The translations under genes were made by a program, and so were the position numbers. A stretch of DNA of 39,153 bases, taken from contig JAKANU010000002.1 of assembly GCA_021812315.1 (NCBI GenBank), positions 1 to 39,153 on the forward strand, in the 5' to 3' direction. Positions 1-7,275 of this stretch are shown here, one piece after another. The notes under the pieces are model-generated. The model did no database searches, was not told the DNA's origin, and saw only the letters and a list, made by a program, of their open reading frames with translations. Each line of letters starts with the position of its first letter. Positions within the stretch are counted from its first letter, which is position 1. This stretch comes from Pseudomonadota bacterium. GTDB lineage: Bacteria > Pseudomonadota > Gammaproteobacteria > Burkholderiales > Burkholderiaceae_C.

Positions 1-698
1 CCAAGCACCACGTCAGTCCCGCCCTGATCGGCGTCGTCCACGACCACGGCGAGCTGATAGGCAAAGCAGCCGTCGGCGCGTAGCAGCACGAAGTCGCCGA
101 CCTGCGTTGCCACATCCTGCTGCTGGGCCCCGAGCCAGCGATCATGCCAGCGCACGACCCCGTTTGCTATCGAATCCGTAGCTGATTGCGCTTTAATGGC
201 GGGCGTTACATGAGGATTTGCCTGACAAATATCGGTTCTGAAGCGCCATGCGGGAGGGCTCTGCCCGGCGCCGCGGCTCGGGTCAGCCGCGCGGACCTTG
301 TCTGTGCGGCACGTGCCCGGGTAGACCAGTTCGGCGTGGCGCGGGCGTGGGCGCCCCAGGCGCTGCATCGCTAGCTCGATGGCCTTGCGCGAACAGTTGC
401 AGGGGTAGACCAGGCCCAGCGTCCGCAACTGATCCAGGGCGCGGTGGTAGCGCGCACTGCGCCGGGATTGCCAAAGCGGTGGCAGGTCCGGATGGAGCCC
501 GCACTGGTCCAATTGCTGGAGAATGACTCGATCCATGCCCGCGACGCAACGCGGCTGGTCGACGTCCTCGACGCGTACCAGCCACTGGCCGCCGTGGGCG
601 CGGGCATCGAGCCAGCTCGCCAGCGCCGCCACCAGCGAGCCAAGGTGCAAAGGCCCGGTCGGCGAGGGCGCAAATCGTCCAATATATTTTGAGGGCAT
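1..698 (-). CDS. gluQRS: Glutamyl-Q tRNA(Asp) synthetase, 3' end beyond window
   Basis: This is a class I glutamyl-tRNA synthetase paralogue without an anticodon-binding domain; the family activates glutamate and attaches it to queuosine at the wobble base of tRNA-Asp. The frame opens with ATG at 698 ([20 protein letters not shown]) and stays open to the left edge, so about 232 codons are visible and the C-terminus is missing. The [11 protein letters not shown] segment is the HIGH-like ATP site. [10 protein letters not shown] followed by YPGTC is the zinc-binding Cys cluster. [22 protein letters not shown] is the conserved catalytic-core strand. Between RTDI and VVRWHDRW lies about 20 residues ([20 protein letters not shown]) encoded by a repeat-like DNA element at 166-220. 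Identity is firm from the motifs; activity of this allele is not known. Confidence 0.93.
   Translation of the reverse strand, partial: MPSKYIGRFAPSPTGPLHLGSLVAALASWLDARAHGGQWLVRVEDVDQPRCVAGMDRVILQQLDQCGLHPDLPPLWQSRRSARYHRALDQLRTLGLVYPCNCSRKAIELAMQRLGRPRPRHAELVYPGTCRTDKVRAADPSRGAGQSPPAWRFRTDICQANPHVTPAIKAQSATDSIANGVVRWHDRWLGAQQQDVATQVGDFVLLRADGCFAYQLAVVVDDADQGGTDVVL
166..220 (+). repeat. Degenerate Comamonadaceae-type palindromic repeat inside gluQRS
   Basis: The plus strand reads GCTATCGAATCCGTAGCTG, then TTGCGCTTTAATGG and TACATGAGGATTTG. The opening GCTA-N9-TAGC hairpin followed by GCGCTT matches, from memory, a short dispersed repeat common between genes of Comamonadaceae. Here it lies inside an open reading frame and encodes roughly [19 protein letters not shown] in the minus frame without a stop. 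A second, weaker copy lies at 13488-13535. Confidence 0.5.
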
Positions 699-719
699 TT
701 ACCCGACCCAGCGCACCGC

Positions 720-805
720 AAGGTTTCGCCGCCGGGCCGCCCCAAGGCGAAACGCGGCCCCCCCGGGGGGCAGGGAGCACACGCAGTGAGCGACCGTGGG
801 GGCCA
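720..805. repeat. GC-rich intergenic repeat with C7G6 palindrome
   Basis: The 110 bp between the FAD oxidoreductase stop and gluQRS start hold no gene. They contain GCCGGGCCGCCCCAAGGCG, then a GCCCCCC-C-GGGGGGC palindrome at 757-771, then GTGAGCGACCGTGGGGGCC. I recognise this composition as a dispersed intergenic element of Comamonadaceae genomes; that recognition is from memory. It could form a hairpin in the minus-strand transcript and attenuate read-through, but there is no T-tract. Confidence 0.55.
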
Positions 806-808
806 TTT

Positions 809-1855
809 CTACACGGCCAACGCCAGTTCCAGCCCGGAGATGAAAGCGTCCTCCACCCGGTGTCCCAGGCACCAGTCGCCGCAGGCGCCCAGACCGGTGG
901 CGGCGTCCCACAGGTGGGTGCGGCCCAGCGCACGCGTGGTCTTGGCCTGGCGCCAGCGATGGCTCTGGATGTATGCTGGCTCGGCGCGGATGCCGGTGAT
1001 TTCGGAAAATGCCTTGAGCAGTTTGGCCTGCACCCGCATCGAGTCGTCTTCCAGATGTTCCTGTGACCAGGCGGTGCTGGCATGCACTGTCCAACGCTCC
1101 ACCGCAGCACGACCCGGTTTGCTTGATTCGCGCGCCAGCCAGGCGATGCGGTGATGCGTGCTGCGCGCCGCGTTCCACTGTGGGCCAAGGGCTGACAAGC
1201 CGGGTTGCATGGCCTGCGGAAACGCCAGCATCAGGCTCCAGCATGGTGCCACCTCAACCGCATCGATTTGCCGCACCAGCGGCTCGGCCAACGGGGCCGT
1301 CTGCAGCAACAGGCGAGCCGGGTTGGAGGGCGTGGCCATCAGCACCGCGTCGAACCCGGAGAATACCTGTTGCGTGCCATCGCGCCGCAGGCCGTGCAAC
1401 TGCCACTGCTGCGGGTGCAATGCATCGCCTTGCAGATGAACGATGGCCGTCGCGGTTTCAATGAGTTGCTGCTGTGCCAGTGGGCGCGCCCAGTGCGTGA
1501 GCAGCGAGCTCATGCCGGGGACCCCGACCCAATGCGCTTCGCGGGTTGGCGATCCGGGGTCGGCTGCGCGGCCCTGGGCATCGAGCAGGCGCACGCTGTT
1601 GGCGCTCCAGGGTTTGCACGTACCGGTGGCAGTTTGCAAAGCCCGGGCGAAGCGTGGTTCGCGCACCGTGAAGTACTGGGCGCCATGGTCAAAGGTTCCG
1701 AAGCTGGTGGAGCACGTGGCCATGCGTCCGCCCGGCTCAGCCTCCTTCTCGAACACCGCGACCCGGTACCCCGCCTGATGCAGGGTTCTGGCGCAGACGA
1801 TGCCGGCGATACCGGCGCCAACGACGGCGAATTTCCTGGCTCGAACTTGGGTCAT
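809..1855 (-). CDS. FAD-dependent amine oxidase / renalase-like oxidoreductase
   Basis: A 348-residue flavoprotein of the NAD(P)/FAD-binding amine oxidase superfamily. Residues 9-33 form a Rossmann dinucleotide-binding motif (VVGAGIAGIVCARTLHQAG) ending in an acidic residue after VAVFEK. The next segment, EAEPGGRMATCSTSFGTFDHG, is the characteristic GGRMAT ... DHGAQYF signature of renalase-like proteins. The C-terminal segment GACGDWCLGHRVEDAFISGLELA is the usual FAD-contacting GD motif near the end of this fold. No signal peptide is visible, so it is probably cytoplasmic. The start is ATG at 1855 with GGAAAG upstream. The substrate cannot be read from sequence; relatives are annotated as deoxyribodipyrimidine photolyase-related or renalase. 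It lies 35 bp downstream of the LysR gene in the same direction and may be cotranscribed with it. Confidence 0.85.
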   Translation of the reverse strand: MTQVRARKFAVVGAGIAGIVCARTLHQAGYRVAVFEKEAEPGGRMATCSTSFGTFDHGAQYFTVREPRFARALQTATGTCKPWSANSVRLLDAQGRAADPGSPTREAHWVGVPGMSSLLTHWARPLAQQQLIETATAIVHLQGDALHPQQWQLHGLRRDGTQQVFSGFDAVLMATPSNPARLLLQTAPLAEPLVRQIDAVEVAPCWSLMLAFPQAMQPGLSALGPQWNAARSTHHRIAWLARESSKPGRAAVERWTVHASTAWSQEHLEDDSMRVQAKLLKAFSEITGIRAEPAYIQSHRWRQAKTTRALGRTHLWDAATGLGACGDWCLGHRVEDAFISGLELALAV

Positions 1856-1890
1856 GGAGGTCTTTCCGGGATGAGGCTATGGGCCGGACT

Positions 1891-2829
1891 TTACACGCCC
1901 CGGTGTCTCTCGAGCAAAGCGCGGCGAGTCGCCGGCTGTTCGAGCTGGCCCAGCCACCACTGCAGGGCGCGGCCCCGGTCCGAGCGGGCGAGGCTGCGCC
2001 AAGCATAATCAACACGAATCACGCGCTGCGGGCGTGCCATTTTTCTGACCACCAGACGTCCGGTCTCGATATAGGCCCGCGCCATGCATTCCGGCACAAA
2101 GCCGCAGCCCAGCCCGCGCAATTGGGCATCGAGCTTGGCCTGCATGGTCGCCACCGTGAAGACCTCCTGTCCGGCGAGCAGGCCAATGGTCATCCCGGCG
2201 CCGCGTGTCACGGTGTCGGCGACCGCGACGGCCCGGTGCTGGCAAACGACTTCGTCTTTAAGCGGCTCGGATTCCCTGGCCAATGGATGATGCGGCGCCA
2301 CCGCATAAACAAAGCTCACCTCGCCCAGCGGCTTGCTGTGCACGTCGGCGTGGTTACCTGACTCGGTGACCCCGAGCGCGAGATCGGCACGGCCGGAGGT
2401 CAGGGCTTCGAGCGTGCCCGAAAGGGTTTCGTCACTGAGCTTGATGCGTGTCGGCGCGGCCAGGGCAAAGAAGCTCTCGCAAAGTTCCATGACGGTGGCC
2501 TTGGCAATGATGCTGTCGACCGCCAAGGTCAGTTGGGGTTCCCAACCCGTGGCCACCCGCTTGACCCGGTTGGCCACGGCATCGATTTCGCCGAGCAGCC
2601 GATTGCCCTCGTGCAGCAGTTCCGCCCCGGCGGTGGTTAGCCGGGCCTGGCGCGAGCTGCGGTCGAACAGCAGGACATCCAGTGCGTCCTCGATCTGGCG
2701 CACGCGGTAGGTCAGGGCGCTGGGCACGACGCCGAGCTGGCGCGCCGCCGCAGCAAAGCTTCCGGCGCTGGAAATGGTCTGCACCATGGCAAAGGCGTCA
2801 GGGGTTAACACATCGCGTGCGGTTTGCAT
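1891..2829 (-). CDS. LysR-family transcriptional regulator
   Basis: A 312-residue LysR-type regulator. The N-terminal winged helix-turn-helix occupies about residues 8-67 (AFAMVQTISSAGSFAAAARQ, then VPSALTYRVRQIEDALDVLLFDR), followed by the linker helix and a periplasmic-binding-protein-like effector domain (about 95-295). It starts at ATG 2829 and is divergent from the pirin gene at 2984, with 154 bp between the start codons. LysR genes divergent from pirin genes are common in Proteobacteria and usually control the neighbour. The inducer cannot be predicted. Motif recognition of the family is secure; the regulatory link to pirin is inferred from arrangement and the interrupted palindrome in the intergenic gap. 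Confidence 0.92.
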   Translation of the reverse strand: MQTARDVLTPDAFAMVQTISSAGSFAAAARQLGVVPSALTYRVRQIEDALDVLLFDRSSRQARLTTAGAELLHEGNRLLGEIDAVANRVKRVATGWEPQLTLAVDSIIAKATVMELCESFFALAAPTRIKLSDETLSGTLEALTSGRADLALGVTESGNHADVHSKPLGEVSFVYAVAPHHPLARESEPLKDEVVCQHRAVAVADTVTRGAGMTIGLLAGQEVFTVATMQAKLDAQLRGLGCGFVPECMARAYIETGRLVVRKMARPQRVIRVDYAWRSLARSDRGRALQWWLGQLEQPATRRALLERHRGV

Positions 2830-2983
2830 GGGAGAGTCAATATAGTTCGAATATTTTGAATGATGCCATCAAATTGGTCGGCCTGCCAGCGCCGGGCTTA
2901 CGCCTACAGTTCGTGGCACGGGCGTTGAACCTGGTGAAGCAGAACCGGTCGACGAGTGTGCAGGGTAAAGGAGCATTTCCAGG
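2830..2983. promoter_or_regulatory. Divergent LysR/pirin intergenic region with candidate LysR box
   Basis: The gap between the two divergent start codons contains TTCGAATATTTTGAA at 2846-2860, an interrupted palindrome (TTC-N9-GAA) in an AT-rich patch with the general T-N11-A form of LysR binding sites. It lies 18 bp from the LysR start codon, as expected for autorepression. A ribosome-binding site AAAGGAG lies 10 nt before the pirin ATG. No convincing -35/-10 pair could be fixed. Confidence 0.45.
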
Positions 2984-3682
2984 ATGAGAATTCGCAAATC
3001 CAAAGAGCGTGGCTATGCCGATCACGGCTGGCTGAAGTCGTATCACAGTTTTTCGTTCGCGAACTACTACGACCCGCTGTACATGGGCTGGGGCAACCTG
3101 CGCGTTATCAATGAGGACTGGATCGAGGCGGGCCGTGGCTTTGGCACGCATGGCCACCGTGACATGGAGATCGTCACCTACGTGCTCAGCGGATCGCTGG
3201 CACACAAGGACAGCATGGGCAATATCAAGACCATCCCGCCCGGTGATGTGCAACGTATGAGCGCGGGTACCGGTGTGCAGCACAGCGAGTTCAATGACGC
3301 CGCCAATGCAACGACGCATCTCTTGCAAATCTGGATTGAGCCCGAGGTCAGCGGTGGGCGACCCAGTTACGAGCAAAGAACATTCAGCGCGACGCAAAAG
3401 CGCGGCGCATTGTGCCTGATCGCGGCCAGGGATGGTGCCCGCGGCTCGGTGACCATGCGTGCTGACGCGCGCCTGTACGCCGGGCTGTTTGATGGCGCCG
3501 AGCTTGCGACCCTGCCGATGGTGCCGACACGCAAGGGCTACGTGCACCTGGTGCGCGGCCAGCTCGATGTCAACGGGGTGAGGCTGAGCGCGGGCGATGC
3601 CGCGCTCATCGAAGGCGAGAGTTTGCTCAGGCTGGACCAAGGCCAGGACGCCGAGGTTCTGGTGTTTGATCTGCGGTCCTGA
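2984..3682 (+). CDS. Pirin family protein (YhaK-like bicupin)
   Basis: A 232-residue two-cupin protein of the pirin family. The N-terminal cupin keeps all four metal ligands of the family: H56 and H58 in GFGTHGHRDMEIVTYVLSG, and H100 and E102 in GVQHSEFN. The family opening KSKERGYADHGWLKSYHSFS is present. Pirins are cytoplasmic iron proteins; some have quercetin 2,3-dioxygenase activity and others act as redox-linked regulators. Which applies here is unknown. The start is ATG 2984, preceded by AAAGGAG. The gene is followed after 62 bp by a flavodoxin-type quinone reductase in the same direction, which suggests a redox or electrophile-stress pair under the divergent LysR regulator. Confidence 0.93.
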   Translation: MRIRKSKERGYADHGWLKSYHSFSFANYYDPLYMGWGNLRVINEDWIEAGRGFGTHGHRDMEIVTYVLSGSLAHKDSMGNIKTIPPGDVQRMSAGTGVQHSEFNDAANATTHLLQIWIEPEVSGGRPSYEQRTFSATQKRGALCLIAARDGARGSVTMRADARLYAGLFDGAELATLPMVPTRKGYVHLVRGQLDVNGVRLSAGDAALIEGESLLRLDQGQDAEVLVFDLRS

Positions 3683-3744
3683 TCGGTTTTCTTTCCGGTG
3701 CGTGTCTAGCGCGTGCCAACATTTTCTTTAAAGGAGTCTGCGAA

Positions 3745-4299
3745 ATGGCAAGAGTGGTTGTGGTATTTCATTCAGGTTATGGTCATACGCTGCGCATGGC
3801 GCAAGCCGTGGCTGAGGGCGCCAACGCCGAACTGGTGGCGATTGATCCTCAGGGTGAGCTCACCGAGGCGGGCTGGAACACGCTCAACGCGGCCGACGCC
3901 ATCATCATGGGCTCACCCACGTACATGGGTGGTGTGAGCTGGCAGTTCAAGAAATTTGCCGACGCATCGAGCAAGCCATGGTTCAGCCAGGCCTGGAAAG
4001 ACAAGGTGTTTGCCGGCTTCACGAATAGCGCCACCATGAATGGTGACAAGCTCTCGACGCTGCACTACCTGTTTACGCTGGCCATGCAGCACGGCGGCAT
4101 CTGGGTCGGCACCGGCATGCTTCCCAGCAACAGCAAGGCTGCGCAACGCAACGACATCAACTACATTGGCTCGTCGGCCGGCGCCATGGCGCAGTCGCCC
4201 TCCGATGCCTCGCCCACCGAGATGTTGCCAGGCGACTTGCAGACAGCCACTCTGTTTGGCCAACGCGTTGCAGAAGTGAGCGCAAAGTTGCGCCCTTGA
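3745..4299 (+). CDS. Flavodoxin-fold NAD(P)H:quinone reductase family protein
   Basis: A 184-residue FMN-binding protein of the flavodoxin/NADPH-dependent FMN reductase family, related to WrbA. The phosphate-binding loop is in VVVFHSGYGHTLRMAQAVAEG at residues 5-25, and GSPTYMGGVSWQFKKFAD is the second FMN-contact loop typical of WrbA-like proteins. The length is slightly below that of classical WrbA (about 198-210). Such proteins reduce quinones by two electrons, avoiding semiquinones. The start ATG 3745 has an excellent ribosome-binding site (AAAGGAG, 8 nt upstream). Its position directly behind pirin suggests coexpression. Confidence 0.88.
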   Translation: MARVVVVFHSGYGHTLRMAQAVAEGANAELVAIDPQGELTEAGWNTLNAADAIIMGSPTYMGGVSWQFKKFADASSKPWFSQAWKDKVFAGFTNSATMNGDKLSTLHYLFTLAMQHGGIWVGTGMLPSNSKAAQRNDINYIGSSAGAMAQSPSDASPTEMLPGDLQTATLFGQRVAEVSAKLRP

Positions 4300-4316
4300 C
4301 GGGTTTTTCAAATTAA

Positions 4317-4335
4317 TGGGCGCCAACCGCGCCCA
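4317..4335. terminator. Hairpin between quinone reductase and TonB receptor genes
   Basis: TGGGCGC and GCGCCCA form a perfect 7-bp stem with a CAACC loop, 18 nt after the quinone reductase stop codon. There is no following T-tract, so it is at best a weak or factor-assisted terminator, or an attenuator before the receptor gene. Confidence 0.35.
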
Positions 4336-4394
4336 TCCGGCCAACAACCGGGCAAAATCGCCGTGTTCTGATCTTATGTCAGGGAGGAGCGGCA

Positions 4395-6335
4395 ATGTAT
4401 CGAATGTCTTGTCTGGTTGTCTTGCTGGGCGTGACGGCCATGGCCAATGCCCAGCCAGCGGCGGGAGTCTCGGAGCGCGACTTTTTGTCGGATATGCCGA
4501 TCGTCCTCTCGGTCTCCAGAATGCCCCAGCGACTCGATGAGGCGCCCGGTGCGGTGACGGTCATTGACCGCGAAATGATTCGACGCTCGGGCGCGCGGGA
4601 CCTTGCCGACCTGCTGCGCCTGGTGCCGGGATTTCAAAGCAGCATGGCGTTTGAGGACATCGCACCGCAGGCTAGCTACCACGGTGGCTTCGGTGGCTAT
4701 TCGAATCGCATCCAGGTGTTGATCGATGGGCGTTCTGCCTACTCGCCGTATTTCATTGGCAGCGTCGAGCCGGGATTGCAGTCGGTGGCGCTGGCCGACA
4801 TTGAGCGCATCGAAGTCTTGCGTGGATCCAATTCCGCCAGCTATGGCGCGCGTGCATTCCTCGGCGTTGTCAATATCGTGACCCGGCACACGATGGATAC
4901 TCTGGGTGCGCAGGCCAGCGTGAATCTGGGCAACAACGGGATTGCTGATGCAGGCGGCAGTTTTGGCTGGGGCATGGGCAACGCTACGTTTCGGCTCGGC
5001 ATGGACACCCGGGCCGACAGGGGCCTGTTGGGGGCAGTGGGCACCGACCGCGTCAGCCGTGTCAATTTCCGCTCTGACCTTCGTCTGAATAACCGCGATG
5101 AGCTTGAACTGCGCGCCGGTGCGGTGGCCATTGACGCCGGCAAGGGCTCAGCCTCGGACGTTGACAATCTGGCCCGGGATACGCGATTTCAGACGGGGTA
5201 TCTACAGCTTGACTGGCGCCGCGCCTTCAGTGAGGACGCTGACCTGAGGCTGAATTATTCCCATGCCGGGGAGTCCTACCAGGACAGCTTTCCCTATTCG
5301 CTGGTCGGCTTGGGGATTCCTGGGAGCGTTGACATCGATCTGAGTGGGCGCGGCAGCAACGATACCCTGTCCCTGGTGCATACCTGGCGGGCGGGCCCGA
5401 CGCTGCGCCTGGTCTGGGGCGGAGAGTGGCGCCGTGAGCGCATCCAGTCGGCGCCCTTGTACAACAGCGAAGCGACTCTGGTCACGGATTTTTCGCGTTG
5501 GTTTGGCAATGCCGAGTGGCGCCTGGCCCCGCGGTGGATCATCAATGCCGGCGCCATGGCCGAGAACAGCAGCACCGCCGGCAGCAACTTCGCGCCGCGA
5601 CTGATGTTGAACTGGCATTTTGCCGACGGGCAAACCTTGCGCGGCGGTGTTTCCAAAGCCTACCGCCCACCCAGCACCTACGAGCAATTTGCCGATGTCC
5701 GGTACACCTGGCAAGGTAGGCTGCTTCAAGTCAACACGCTGTCGAGCGGCAGTGTGCGGCCAGAGAGTGTACGTGCCAGTGAACTTGGCTATCTGGGCGA
5801 TATTCCTGCGCTCGGAGTCAATCTTGATGTGCGCGGGTTTTACGAACTCATTGGTGGCTTTATTCGGCAGAAGAACGCAGTGAGCCCAAGAGACTACGAG
5901 AATGCCGAAGACTTTGCCATCCGCGGTCTGGAATACCAATTGAAATGGCGGCCCTGGGCGGGTGCGCAGTTGCTGCTGGGCCAGGCCTGGGTTAACGTGG
6001 GATGGCCCGATCGGGGCCTGTACTCGGACCCGGGTATGGTGCTGGTGGCCCCCAAGTTGGCGACCACATTGTCGTTTTCTCAGAAACTGCCCGGGGGTCT
6101 GGACCTGAGCCTGATGCACCAGGACAGTGGTACGCGCACGCTGCAGGGTGCCGGGCGCGACGACCAGTCGGCCATGACCCGCACGGACTTCCGCCTAGGT
6201 GCGCCCCTGCACTTTGGAAGCCATCGTGGCGAATTGGCGCTTGTGGTGCAGAACCTAGGTTCGCCATATCCGGATTTCGCGCCGAAGTTCATGTTTGGGC
6301 GGCGCGCATTTGTGAGCCTGCAGATTGCCAATTGA
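4395..6335 (+). CDS. TonB-dependent outer-membrane receptor
   Basis: A 646-residue TonB-dependent receptor. Residues 1-19 are a signal peptide ending ANA. The segment PIVLSVSRMPQRLDEAPGAV is a TonB-box-like stretch leading into the plug (about residues 40-150: TVIDREMIRRSGARDLADLL, IDGRSAYSP, IERIEVLRGSNSASYGARAF, VVNIVTRHT). The rest is the beta-barrel, with recognisable strands such as SKAYRPPSTYEQFADV. The last residue is Asn rather than the usual Phe. There is no N-terminal extension of the FecA signalling type. The start ATG 4395 follows GGGAGGAGC. Next in the operon (19 bp) is a periplasmic binding protein and then a hybrid kinase, with no ABC permease or ATPase. The ligand is unknown; vitamin B12-, siderophore- and metal-type receptors share this architecture. 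Confidence 0.9.
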   Translation: MYRMSCLVVLLGVTAMANAQPAAGVSERDFLSDMPIVLSVSRMPQRLDEAPGAVTVIDREMIRRSGARDLADLLRLVPGFQSSMAFEDIAPQASYHGGFGGYSNRIQVLIDGRSAYSPYFIGSVEPGLQSVALADIERIEVLRGSNSASYGARAFLGVVNIVTRHTMDTLGAQASVNLGNNGIADAGGSFGWGMGNATFRLGMDTRADRGLLGAVGTDRVSRVNFRSDLRLNNRDELELRAGAVAIDAGKGSASDVDNLARDTRFQTGYLQLDWRRAFSEDADLRLNYSHAGESYQDSFPYSLVGLGIPGSVDIDLSGRGSNDTLSLVHTWRAGPTLRLVWGGEWRRERIQSAPLYNSEATLVTDFSRWFGNAEWRLAPRWIINAGAMAENSSTAGSNFAPRLMLNWHFADGQTLRGGVSKAYRPPSTYEQFADVRYTWQGRLLQVNTLSSGSVRPESVRASELGYLGDIPALGVNLDVRGFYELIGGFIRQKNAVSPRDYENAEDFAIRGLEYQLKWRPWAGAQLLLGQAWVNVGWPDRGLYSDPGMVLVAPKLATTLSFSQKLPGGLDLSLMHQDSGTRTLQGAGRDDQSAMTRTDFRLGAPLHFGSHRGELALVVQNLGSPYPDFAPKFMFGRRAFVSLQIAN

Positions 6336-6354
6336 CCGGGCTCGCGCAGGCATC

Positions 6355-7275
6355 ATGGCTTGGGGCGCGCGGATTCTTTGTTTCGTCCTGTTGACGGCGG
6401 GGGCAGCGCACGCGGCAAAGCTGGTCATCGTTGGTGGCGAGGCCGGTCCGGCCCATCAGGAGACGGCGCAGGCCATCGTCACCGAGTTCGAACGGCAAAG
6501 AGTCCCGGGGCTGGAGGTCGTCCAGCTCAAAGTCGCTGAAATCAGGGCCGTGGCGGATGCTGCGCCGACGTTGGTGGTGACGCTCGGTTCGGACGCCGCG
6601 CTGGCGCTGGTCAGGTTGGAAATTCGTGCGCCGGTGTTGTGCGCACTTCTGCCCAGGCGCAGCTTTGAGGAAGTGCTGCTGGCCGGAGCGCGCAAGGCGT
6701 CCTCCGAGTTTTCCGCCCTTTATCTGGACCAGCCGCTGGCGCGTCAGATTGAGTTGATCCGCCTGGCCCTGCCCTCGGCAAAGCGTATCGGCGTCCTGTT
6801 GGGACCGGAGTCGCGCCGGCAGGGCAGGGTCCTGAGCACGCTGTTGCAGGGCGGCGGCCTGCAACTGGTCGAGGCCAGCGTGGCCGGTGGCGAAGCAATC
6901 TTTTCGGGACTGCGACGCATCCTCGAAGACGCTGATGTGCTCCTGGCGCTGCCTGACCCGGAGGTCTACAACAGCAACAGCATTCAGAATATTCTGCTCA
7001 GCTCGTTTCGAGCGAGAGTGCCGCTGGTCGCCTTCTCGCCGGCCTACGTGCGTGCCGGGGCCCTGATGGCGCTGTACGCGACGCCGACCCAGGTTGGTGC
7101 GCAAACAGCGGCAATGGCGCGCAGCGTGGTCCAGGGCAAGGCGCTCGCGCCAACACCGCAATACCTGCAAGAGTTCAGTGTGGTGGTCAACGAACATGTT
7201 GCACGATCACTGGGACTCTCGCTCGATGCCACGAGGTTGGCGGCACAGTTGCGGCGCAAAGAGTTCGGGCCATGA
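6355..7275 (+). CDS. Periplasmic ABC-type substrate-binding protein, orphan
   Basis: A 306-residue secreted protein of the 'ABC transporter substrate-binding' (type I periplasmic-binding fold, DUF534/TrpX-like) group. ATG 6355 gives a clean signal peptide (MAWGARILCFVLLTAGAAHA). The frame also extends upstream to a TTG at 6325 that overlaps the receptor gene and would spoil the signal sequence, so I reject that start. Features include TLVVTLGSDAALALV, LPSAKRIGVLLGPESR, DVLLALPDPEVYNSNSIQNI and VPLVAFSPAYVRAGALMALY, which recur in this family. No transport partners are encoded nearby. The stop overlaps the kinase start (ATGA), so translation is probably coupled. I infer that it presents a ligand to the kinase rather than to a transporter. 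Confidence 0.82.
   Translation: MAWGARILCFVLLTAGAAHAAKLVIVGGEAGPAHQETAQAIVTEFERQRVPGLEVVQLKVAEIRAVADAAPTLVVTLGSDAALALVRLEIRAPVLCALLPRRSFEEVLLAGARKASSEFSALYLDQPLARQIELIRLALPSAKRIGVLLGPESRRQGRVLSTLLQGGGLQLVEASVAGGEAIFSGLRRILEDADVLLALPDPEVYNSNSIQNILLSSFRARVPLVAFSPAYVRAGALMALYATPTQVGAQTAAMARSVVQGKALAPTPQYLQEFSVVVNEHVARSLGLSLDATRLAAQLRRKEFGP

Noticed and set aside
6325-6354. TTG start for the periplasmic binding protein
   Set aside because: It lies inside the receptor gene and puts charged residues before the signal peptide; ATG 6355 fits better.
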